From: a beta proteobacterium AAP51
GTDB taxonomy: Bacteria; Pseudomonadota; Gammaproteobacteria; Burkholderiales; Burkholderiaceae_C
Assembly: GCA_001295905.1 (NCBI GenBank)
Contig: LJHT01000044.1
Location: 1 to 64,000 of the forward strand
Reading direction: 5' to 3'
DNA length: 64,000 nucleotides
Under the pieces are notes generated by a model that worked only from the letters and a program-made list of their open reading frames with translations, did not search any database and was not told the DNA's origin. A program made the translations under genes and the position numbers. Below are positions 26,534 to 33,325 of the stretch, piece by piece; the first letter of the stretch is position 1, and every line of letters starts with the position of its first letter.

Positions 26534-28009
26534 ATGATCACCCGTGAACCCACGCTCGAACGCCTGGCCATCGCACAGGGCCTGATGCTGGAGCCCTTCG
26601 GCATCAGCGAGGCCACGCTGCAGCAGGCGCTGGCCACCATCCGCGAGCACCGCGTGGACGACGCCGACCTTTACTTCCAGACCACGCGCCACGAGGGCTG
26701 GAGCCTGGAAGAAGGCATCGTCAAGAGCGGCAGCTTCAGCATCGACCAGGGCGTGGGCGTGCGCGCCGTGGCCGGCGAAAAGACCGCCTTCGCCTACAGC
26801 GACGACCTCAGCGTGGCTTCGCTGCTGGACGCCGCGCGCACCGTGCGCACCATTGCCGCGGCCGGCCAGAACAAGCGCGTGAAGCTCGCGCGCCCGCCCA
26901 AGGTGGCCGGCAGCCGCGTGCTGTATGCACCCACCGACCCCATAGCCACGCTGGACAGCGTGCAGAAGGTGGCGCTGCTCGAACGCATGGAGAAGATGGC
27001 CCGCGCCAAGGACCCGCGCATCGCGCAGGTGATGGCCAGCCTGTCGGCCGAATACGACGTGGTGCTGGTGGCCCGCGCCGACGGCACGCGCGCGGCCGAC
27101 GTGCGCCCGCTGGTGCGCCTGAACCTCACCGTCATTGCCGAGCAGACCGTGGGCGGCGAGGTGCGCCGCGAGATGGGCAGCGCCGGGGGCGGCGGCCGCT
27201 TCGGCCTGGGCTATTTCACCGACGCGGTGATGCAGGCTTATGTCGACCACGCCGTGCGCGCTGCCCTCACCAACCTGGACAGCCGCCCCGCCCCCGCCGG
27301 CGAGATGACCGTGGTGCTGGGCCCGGGCTGGCCCGGCGTGCTGCTGCACGAGGCCGTGGGCCACGGCCTGGAAGGCGACTTCAACCGCAAGGGCAGCAGC
27401 ACCTTCGCCGGCCGCATCGGCCAGCGCGTGGCGGCCAAGGGTGTGACCGTGCTCGACGACGGCACGCTGGCCGACCGCCGCGGCAGCCTGAACGTCGACG
27501 ACGAAGGCCATGCCAGCCAGCGCAACGTGCTCATCGAAGACGGCATCCTGCGCGGCTACATCCAGGACAGCCTCAACGCGCGCCTGATGGGCGTGAAGCC
27601 CACCGGCAACGGCCGCCGCGAAAGCTACGCCAGCCTGCCCATGCCGCGCATGACCAACACCTACATGCTGGGCGGCGACAAGACCAAGGAAGAGATCATC
27701 GCCAGCATGAAGCGCGGCCTGTACGCCACCAATTTCGGCGGCGGCCAAGTCGACATCACCAGCGGCAAGTTCGTCTTCAGCGCCAGCGAGGCCTTCTGGG
27801 TGGAGAACGGCAAGATCCTCTACCCGGTGAAAGGCGCCACGCTGGTGGGCAACGGCCCCGAGGCGATGACGCGCGTGAGCATGATCGGCAACGACATGGA
27901 ACTCGACACCGGCGTGGGCGTGTGCGGCAAGGACGGCCAGAGCGTGCCCGTGGGCGTGGGCCAGCCCACGCTGCGCATCGAGCGCCTGACCGTGGGCGGC
28001 ACGGCCTGA
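26534..28009 (+). CDS. tldD: metalloprotease TldD
   Basis: TldD pairs with TldE (PmbA) to form a zinc-dependent unfolding protease that processes modified peptides and antitoxins. The 491-residue product has the zinc-binding HExxxH motif as HEAVGH (272-277) and the family C-terminal segment with GVGVCGKDGQ near residue 465. The start MITREPTL gives the expected N-terminus; longer in-frame sequence upstream is not conserved-looking. A TACAAT hexamer at 26495-26500 could be a -10 element, although no matching -35 is evident. The 261-base region upstream shows no gene. TldE is not in this window. ilvA follows by 4 bases. Confidence 0.96.
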   Translation: MITREPTLERLAIAQGLMLEPFGISEATLQQALATIREHRVDDADLYFQTTRHEGWSLEEGIVKSGSFSIDQGVGVRAVAGEKTAFAYSDDLSVASLLDAARTVRTIAAAGQNKRVKLARPPKVAGSRVLYAPTDPIATLDSVQKVALLERMEKMARAKDPRIAQVMASLSAEYDVVLVARADGTRAADVRPLVRLNLTVIAEQTVGGEVRREMGSAGGGGRFGLGYFTDAVMQAYVDHAVRAALTNLDSRPAPAGEMTVVLGPGWPGVLLHEAVGHGLEGDFNRKGSSTFAGRIGQRVAAKGVTVLDDGTLADRRGSLNVDDEGHASQRNVLIEDGILRGYIQDSLNARLMGVKPTGNGRRESYASLPMPRMTNTYMLGGDKTKEEIIASMKRGLYATNFGGGQVDITSGKFVFSASEAFWVENGKILYPVKGATLVGNGPEAMTRVSMIGNDMELDTGVGVCGKDGQSVPVGVGQPTLRIERLTVGGTA

Positions 28010-28013
28010 AGCC

Positions 28014-29219
28014 ATGCCCGTCCGCTATGCCGACATCGAACACGCCGCCGCCCGTCTGGCCGGGCAGGTGCTCGACACGCCTTGCGTCGAAAGCCGCACG
28101 CTGGGCGAGATCGTCGGCTGCCGCGTCTTCCTGAAGTTCGAGAACCTGCAGTTCACGGCCTCGTTCAAGGAGCGCGGCGCGCTGAACAAGCTGGCCTCGA
28201 TGGTGGAAAGCGGCCAGCCCATCCGCGGCGTCATCGCCGCCAGCGCCGGCAACCACGCCCAGGGCGTGGCCCACCATGCGCAGCGCCTGGGGCTGCGCGC
28301 CGTCATCGTGATGCCGGTGGCCACACCCACCGTGAAGGTGGAACGCACGCGCGGCTTCGGCGCCGAGGTGCTGCTGTTCGGCGACAACTTCGACGAAGCC
28401 CGCGGCCACGCGCTGATGCTGGCCGAGCGCGAAGGCCTGAGCTTCGTGCACCCCTTCGACGATGCCGCCGTCATCGCCGGCCAGGGCACCATCGGCGCCG
28501 AGATGCTGCGCGCGCAGCCCGAGCTCGACACGCTGGTCATCGCCGTGGGCGGCGGCGGCCTCATCAGCGGCATTGCCACGGCAGTGCGCGAGCTCAAGCC
28601 TTCGGTGCACATCGTGGGCGTGCAGACCAGCCGCTTCCCGGCGATGGTCAACGCCATCAAGGGCACCACGCACCCGCAGGGCGCCAGCACCATCGCCGAA
28701 GGCATAGCGGTGGGCCAGCCCGGGCAGCTGACGCGTGAACTCATCCGGCAACGCGTGGACGACCTCGTGCTGGTGGACGAAGGCGACATCGAACAAGCCG
28801 TGCTGATGCTGCTGGAGATCGAGAAGACCGTGGTCGAAGGCGCCGGCGCGGCCGGCCTGGCGGCGCTGCTGAAAGACCCCGGGCGTTTCGCCGGCAGGAA
28901 CGTGGGCCTGGTGCTGTGCGGCGGCAACATCGACCCGCTGATGCTCTCGGCCCTGATCGAGCGCGGCATGGTGCGTGCCGGCCGGCTCGCGCGCATCCGC
29001 GTCAACGCGCGCGACACGCCTGGCGTGCTGGCGCGCATCACCGCCGTGGTGGCCGAGGCCGGTGCCAACATCGACGAGGTGCACCACCAGCGCGCCTTCA
29101 GCTCGCTGAGCGCGCAGAACGTGGAAGTGGAGCTGGTGCTGCAGACCCGCAACGCCGCCCATGTGCAGGACGTGGTGCAGCGCCTGGCTACCGCCGGCCT
29201 GGACGCGCGCGCGCATTGA
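28014..29219 (+). CDS. ilvA: threonine ammonia-lyase with C-terminal ACT domain
   Basis: This PLP enzyme deaminates threonine (and serine) to 2-oxobutyrate, the entry to isoleucine synthesis. The 401-residue product has the PLP lysine in SFKERGA (Lys52), the glycine loop VGGGGLISG binding the phosphate, and one ACT domain at the C-terminus (VNARDTPGVLARITAVVAEAG). A single ACT domain of this length marks the short form rather than the E. coli IlvA with two ACT-like subdomains. It begins 4 bases after tldD and probably shares its transcript. Confidence 0.93.
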   Translation: MPVRYADIEHAAARLAGQVLDTPCVESRTLGEIVGCRVFLKFENLQFTASFKERGALNKLASMVESGQPIRGVIAASAGNHAQGVAHHAQRLGLRAVIVMPVATPTVKVERTRGFGAEVLLFGDNFDEARGHALMLAEREGLSFVHPFDDAAVIAGQGTIGAEMLRAQPELDTLVIAVGGGGLISGIATAVRELKPSVHIVGVQTSRFPAMVNAIKGTTHPQGASTIAEGIAVGQPGQLTRELIRQRVDDLVLVDEGDIEQAVLMLLEIEKTVVEGAGAAGLAALLKDPGRFAGRNVGLVLCGGNIDPLMLSALIERGMVRAGRLARIRVNARDTPGVLARITAVVAEAGANIDEVHHQRAFSSLSAQNVEVELVLQTRNAAHVQDVVQRLATAGLDARAH

Positions 29220-29235
29220 AGCCCGGGCCCCCACC

Positions 29236-29985
29236 ATGCCCATGAAACGCGCCCACGCCCACCTGCTGCGGCTGTTCGTCACCGGCTCGCTGGCCGCGCT
29301 GCCGCTGGCCGCCACCATCGCCATCTTCGCCTGGGCCGGCAGCGTGCTGGTGCGCTGGCTGGGACCGAACAGCGCGGTGGGCTCGGTGCTGGTGGCGGTG
29401 GGCCTGGGGGTCACCGGCTCCGAGATCGTGGGCTACCTGATGGGTGTGGGCCTGGTGCTGCTGGCCCTGGTGGCCCTGGGCGCCCTGGTGGAAGCCGGCC
29501 TGCAGCGCGGCCTGAACCGGCTGGTGGACGGCGTGATGCGCCGCATCCCGCTGGTGCGCCAGGTCTACGAGATGGCGCAGAAGCTGGTGGCCCTGTTCTC
29601 GCAGCGCGACCCCGGCGCCGCGCGCGCCATGCAGGCGGTGTGGGTGCGCTTCGGCGGCGTGGAAGGCGGGGCCGTGGTGCTGGCGCTGCAGACCGCAGCC
29701 GAGGTGCTGCTGGTGCAGGGCCGCCGCTGCGTGCCGGTGCTGGTGCCCACGGCACCCGTGCCCGTGGGCGGCGGCCTGCTCTTCGTGCCCGAAGACTGGG
29801 TGAGCCCGGCTTCGCTCAGCGTCGAGGCCGTCACCAGCCTGTACGTGTCGATGGGCGTCACGGCTTCGCAGCACCTGCCGGTGGCACCGGCCGTGCCTTC
29901 AGTGCCTTCTTCGCCTGCAGCACCTGCAGCACCGACCACGCCAGCCGCGCCCCCCGCGGCCGCAGCGCTGACCCAGCCGCCCTGA
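29236..29985 (+). CDS. DUF502 family membrane protein
   Basis: The 249-residue product has two strongly hydrophobic segments (about residues 9-35 and 50-85), then the family-typical RIPLVRQVYEMAQKLVALFS region and a soluble part containing PVGGGLLFVPEDWV. These features identify DUF502, a conserved bacterial membrane family without an assigned function. The C-terminal 40 residues are Ala/Pro/Thr low complexity. The ATG at 29236 was chosen over the in-frame upstream sequence; the ATG at 29242 is a near alternative. It follows ilvA by 16 bases on the same strand. Confidence 0.85.
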   Translation: MPMKRAHAHLLRLFVTGSLAALPLAATIAIFAWAGSVLVRWLGPNSAVGSVLVAVGLGVTGSEIVGYLMGVGLVLLALVALGALVEAGLQRGLNRLVDGVMRRIPLVRQVYEMAQKLVALFSQRDPGAARAMQAVWVRFGGVEGGAVVLALQTAAEVLLVQGRRCVPVLVPTAPVPVGGGLLFVPEDWVSPASLSVEAVTSLYVSMGVTASQHLPVAPAVPSVPSSPAAPAAPTTPAAPPAAAALTQPP

Positions 29986-30007
29986 AACGCGTGCTACATT
30001 CGCGCCC

Positions 30008-30082
30008 ATGCGTCCCGCAGCGTTCTACTTTTCGTACTTTTGGTTCTCGCACCGCTTGGCGGCTGGAGAGGCAAACGCGTAG
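30008..30082 (+). CDS. aromatic-rich leader peptide of the DAHP synthase attenuator
   Basis: A 24-codon ORF (ATG 30008, TAG 30080-30082) encodes a peptide whose residues 6-13 are FYFSYFWF: four Phe, two Tyr, one Trp and one Ser. This is the composition of a ribosome-sensing attenuator leader for phenylalanine, tyrosine and tryptophan supply. It lies upstream of a terminator hairpin (30109-30136) and the DAHP synthase gene. No ribosome binding site precedes the ATG. A TACATT hexamer ends 7 bases before it, so the transcript could even begin at the start codon, although no convincing -35 element is visible. Confidence 0.8.
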   Translation: MRPAAFYFSYFWFSHRLAAGEANA

Positions 30083-30136
30083 GTTGAACACCCGCACCGC
30101 ACCCCAGAAACCGCCGGCAGCCCCGGCGGTTTTTTC
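30058..30136 (+). promoter_or_regulatory. transcription attenuator (antiterminator/terminator) of the DAHP synthase gene
   Basis: The terminator has stem AACCGCCGG (30109-30117) and CCGGCGGTT (30123-30131), then a run of T to 30135. A competing pairing is possible between GGCGGCTGG (30058-30066, inside the leader ORF) and CCAG plus CCGCC (30104-30107 and 30111-30115) with three bulged A. A ribosome stalled on the aromatic codons (30023-30046) would leave the first element free and prevent the terminator. The folding is my reading and has not been computed. Confidence 0.7.
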
Positions 30137-30178
30137 TTGTCCGGCGCACAGCACAGGCACCACACCCGAAAGAAGCCG

Positions 30179-31306
30179 ATGAGCCCGAAACACGCCCCCA
30201 CCACCGACGAGCGCCTCGCGCTGTCGGAGAAGACCAGCCAGACCGACGACCAGCGCATCCGCGACGTCACGCCGCTGCCGCCGCCCGAGCACCTGATCCG
30301 CTTCTTTCCGATTGCCGGCACGCCGGTGGAAACGCTGGTCAGCAACACGCGCAACCGCATCCGCCAGATCATGCAGGGTGAGGATGACCGCCTGCTCGTC
30401 ATCATCGGCCCCTGCAGCATCCACGACCCCGCGGCCGCGCTGGAGTACGCGCGCCGCCTGAAGACCGTGCGCGAGCAGCACGCCGGCGAGCTGGAGGTGG
30501 TGATGCGCGTCTACTTCGAGAAGCCGCGCACCACGGTGGGCTGGAAGGGCCTGATCAACGACCCCTACCTCGACGAGAGCTTCCGCATCCACGAAGGCCT
30601 GCGCATCGCGCGGCAGCTGCTGGTGGACATCAACCGCCTGGGCGTGCCGGCGGGCAGCGAGTTCCTGGACGTCATCAGCCCCCAGTACATCGGCGACCTC
30701 ATCAGCTGGGGCGCCATCGGCGCGCGCACCACCGAGAGCCAGGTGCACCGCGAGCTGGCCAGCGGCCTCTCCGCCCCCGTGGGCTTCAAGAACGGCACCG
30801 ACGGCAACGTGAAGATCGCCATCGACGCCATCCAGGCCGCCAGCCGCCCGCACCACTTCATGAGCGTGCACAAGAACGGCCAGGTGGCCATCGTCGAGAC
30901 CAAGGGCAACAAGGACTGCCACGTCATCCTGAGGGGCGGCAAGGCGCCCAATTACGACGCCGCCAGCGTGGCCGCAGCCTGCGCCGAGATCGAGGCCAGC
31001 AAGCTGCCCTGCCGCCTGATGGTGGACGCCAGCCACGCCAACAGCAGCAAGCAGCACCAGCGGCAGATCGAGGTGATGAAGGACGTGGGCGGGCAGATCG
31101 CCGCCGGGACGCGCTGCATCTTCGGCGTGATGGTGGAGAGCCACCTGCAAGGCGGCGCACAGAAGTTCACCCCGGGCAAGGACGACGCGGCGAAGCTGGT
31201 CTACGGGCAGAGCATCACCGATGCCTGCATCCACTGGGACGACACCATGGGCGTGCTGGAAGGCCTGGCCGCGGCGGTGAAGGCGCGGCGCGCGGCCTCG
31301 CGCTGA
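30179..31306 (+). CDS. aroG: 3-deoxy-7-phosphoheptulonate (DAHP) synthase, class I
   Basis: The enzyme condenses phosphoenolpyruvate and erythrose 4-phosphate, the first step of the shikimate pathway. The 375-residue product has the class I AroFGH signatures: LVIIGPCSIHDP, EKPRTTVGWKGLINDP, the NGTDGN segment and DASHANSSKQ. The ATG at 30179 (MSPKHAP) gives the expected N-terminal extension used in feedback regulation; which aromatic amino acid inhibits it cannot be read securely. Expression is probably controlled by the upstream aromatic leader peptide and attenuator. It converges with the adenosyltransferase gene. Confidence 0.95.
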   Translation: MSPKHAPTTDERLALSEKTSQTDDQRIRDVTPLPPPEHLIRFFPIAGTPVETLVSNTRNRIRQIMQGEDDRLLVIIGPCSIHDPAAALEYARRLKTVREQHAGELEVVMRVYFEKPRTTVGWKGLINDPYLDESFRIHEGLRIARQLLVDINRLGVPAGSEFLDVISPQYIGDLISWGAIGARTTESQVHRELASGLSAPVGFKNGTDGNVKIAIDAIQAASRPHHFMSVHKNGQVAIVETKGNKDCHVILRGGKAPNYDAASVAAACAEIEASKLPCRLMVDASHANSSKQHQRQIEVMKDVGGQIAAGTRCIFGVMVESHLQGGAQKFTPGKDDAAKLVYGQSITDACIHWDDTMGVLEGLAAAVKARRAASR

Positions 31307-31330
31307 ACCGCGCGGGGCAGGCGTGTGGCT

Positions 31331-31906
31331 TCAGCCGCCCTCGCGCGCCAGGCGCTCGCTGCGCCAGTAGACGTCGTCGCCGCCCAGGCCGTCGAGGTTG
31401 GCGCGGTTCAGCACGCGGGCAAGCACGAACAGCAGGTCGCTGAGCCGGTTCAGGTACTGCTGCGGGGCCACGTTCACGGCCTCGGCGGTGGCCAGCGCCA
31501 CCACGGCGCGCTCGGCGCGTCGCGCCACCGTGCGGCTGACGTGCGCCAGCGCGGCGCTGCGCGTGCCGGCCGGCAGGATGAATTCCTTCAGCCGCGGCAG
31601 CTGCGCGTTGTAGTGCTCCAGCGCCTCGTCCAGCCGCAGCACGGCCTCGGCCTTCAGCAGCGTGTAGCCCGGAATGCTGAGCTCGCCACCCAGGTTGAAG
31701 AGCTCGTGCTGGATGGTCACCAGCAGCTCGCGCACGTCGCCGGGCAGCGGCTCGGACAGCAGCACGCCCAGGCCCGAGTTCAGCTCGTCCACGTCGCCCA
31801 TGGCCTGCACGCGCAGCGCATCCTTGCGGGTGCGGCTGCCATCGCCCAGGCCGGTGCTGCCGTCGTCTCCGGTGCGGGTGGCTATCTGCGTGAGGCGGTT
31901 CGACAT
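31331..31906 (-). CDS. cob(I)alamin adenosyltransferase, PduO type
   Basis: The enzyme transfers the adenosyl group of ATP to cob(I)alamin to make coenzyme B12. The 191-residue product has the ATP-binding N-terminal motif TRTGDDGSTGLGDGSR (about 9-24), the VQAMGDVDELNSGLG segment, and the C-terminal NRLSDLLFVLAR helix of the PduO/MMAB family. An alternative start five codons upstream lacks support. No other cobalamin gene is in the window. It may supply B12-dependent mutases encoded elsewhere. Confidence 0.93.
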   Translation of the reverse strand: MSNRLTQIATRTGDDGSTGLGDGSRTRKDALRVQAMGDVDELNSGLGVLLSEPLPGDVRELLVTIQHELFNLGGELSIPGYTLLKAEAVLRLDEALEHYNAQLPRLKEFILPAGTRSAALAHVSRTVARRAERAVVALATAEAVNVAPQQYLNRLSDLLFVLARVLNRANLDGLGGDDVYWRSERLAREGG

Positions 31907-31987
31907 GGGCGCGGCGGGCAAGTGGGCGAAGCCGCGTATTGGACCACCGGCGCCGCCTTCCAGCCGGCCTGGGGCTGCTGCCGGTCT

Positions 31988-32302
31988 TCAGCCCAGCAGG
32001 CGCACGGCCACGCGCTGCAGCAGCGGCTTGCGGCGCCATTCGCGCGTGGCACGGTCCGCAAAGTCGCGCCCGCGTGGCGAAAGCCGCCAGCATTTCGTGC
32101 GCGGGCGCTGGTCGGGCACGCTCACGGGGTCGATGAGGCCGTAGGCGCGCAGCGTGGGCATCGAGTGGTAGATGGGCGCGCCGCTCAGCAGGCAGCAGCT
32201 GTCGGTGTCGCCGTTCTGCACCAGCAGGTGGCCGCGGCGCATGAGGCTGAGCACGTCCACGAACTCGGCACGGTCGGGAATGATGGGCTGCGGTGGGTGC
32301 AT
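31988..32302 (-). CDS. small conserved-looking protein, possible winged-helix DNA-binding fold
   Basis: The 104-residue product has no signal or membrane segment. Its pattern is helix, LLSGAPIYHSMPTLRAYGLIDPV, then a short beta-hairpin-like CWRLSPRGRDFADRATREWR. This resembles small winged-helix proteins where a recognition helix is followed by a wing ending in LSPRGR (compare the LTxxG wing of MarR and PadR proteins). Two adjacent cysteines (DSCCLLSG) are notable. The fold assignment is a guess. The coding region ends with a hydrophobic helix LLQRVAVRLLG. It lies alone between the adenosyltransferase and a PEP-CTERM gene. Confidence 0.6.
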   Translation of the reverse strand: MHPPQPIIPDRAEFVDVLSLMRRGHLLVQNGDTDSCCLLSGAPIYHSMPTLRAYGLIDPVSVPDQRPRTKCWRLSPRGRDFADRATREWRRKPLLQRVAVRLLG

Positions 32303-32417
32303 GGCGGGCTCCGGTGGCAAGGCAGGGCGTACCTTGATTTCGGCACATGCCAAGCCTGCACAGCCGCCGAAACACGGGGGATTCCGGGGCCGTTTTACAC
32401 GCGAAGCCCGCCGCGCC

Positions 32418-33302
32418 TCAAGCGCCGCGCAGCGGGTCTGCCGCAGCGCGGGCCGCCTGGCGCCGCGCACAGAGCAGGGCCACACCGGCCAGCATCAGCG
32501 CCCAGGTGGCCGGTTCGGGCACGGCCGAGGTGATGGGCTGGGTGGAGAAGCTCACCGTCACCCAGCTGTCCTGGCGGCCGCTGCGCGGGTCGCCGGCGTT
32601 GTCGCCGAGCCAGGTTCTGATCTGGATGTCGGGCCGGCTCCACGTGCCGTTGGGCGAACCGCCGTAGGCCCACGAGCCGGTGGCTGAGCCGGTGCCGCTG
32701 ATGGCCTGGTTGAAGGCGCCCGCGAAGTACACGTTGTTGCTGGCGATGGCATTGCCGGTGGTGGCGATGTGCCAGTCCAGCCGCCAGTGCAGCGTGAGGG
32801 GCTGCGGGCCGAGCCAGATCGAGGCAACGCTGTCGTGGTTCGCATTGGTGCTGATGCCGTAGCCGGGCTCGTTCTCGCCCAGCACGTTCCACAGGTGGAT
32901 GAAGGTGCTGGACACGCCGCCGTTGTCCAGCACCTGCTGCGGGCCGATGCTCACCTGGCCGCCCGAAAAGGTGTTGCCCACCGCGCCGCCGCGAGCCAGC
33001 AGTTCCCAGCCGACGGTGAGGTTGGCTTCGGCGTTGCCGTAGCCCGGCCGGCTGCTCCAGTTGCGCCCCTGCCCGCTCCAGCTCACCGAAGAGCCGTCGG
33101 GGGCCGACGTGGCGCCGTAGCCCCAGTCGGGGCCGAGGTCGGAAGACCAGTCGGCACCGGCCGACATCTGGCTGCGGGGCCAGCCGTCGGCCAGCCCCCA
33201 GGTGATGAACTGGGCCTGCTGGGCGGCGGCCGGCAGGCTGGCGCACAGGCCGGTGACGAAAAGGGCGGCTAGCGGCGCGCGCAGCGAGGTCTTCAGATTC
33301 AT
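32418..33302 (-). CDS. PEP-CTERM protein of unknown function
   Basis: The 294-residue product has a signal peptide (cut near AAAQQ, residue 28). A beta-rich, Gly/Ser/Asn/Trp-rich exported region follows, with no enzyme motif that I recognise. It ends with a PEP-CTERM signal: VPEPATWALMLAGVALL and then a basic stretch ARRQAAR. AGGAGAG lies just upstream of the chosen ATG. The start is 23 bases beyond the stop of the HAF-repeat PEP-CTERM gene on the same strand, so the two are probably co-transcribed. No sigma-54-like element is visible in the gap. Confidence 0.88.
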   Translation of the reverse strand: MNLKTSLRAPLAALFVTGLCASLPAAAQQAQFITWGLADGWPRSQMSAGADWSSDLGPDWGYGATSAPDGSSVSWSGQGRNWSSRPGYGNAEANLTVGWELLARGGAVGNTFSGGQVSIGPQQVLDNGGVSSTFIHLWNVLGENEPGYGISTNANHDSVASIWLGPQPLTLHWRLDWHIATTGNAIASNNVYFAGAFNQAISGTGSATGSWAYGGSPNGTWSRPDIQIRTWLGDNAGDPRSGRQDSWVTVSFSTQPITSAVPEPATWALMLAGVALLCARRQAARAAADPLRGA

Positions 33303-33325
33303 GGGGCTCTCCTGGTTGAGGTGGT

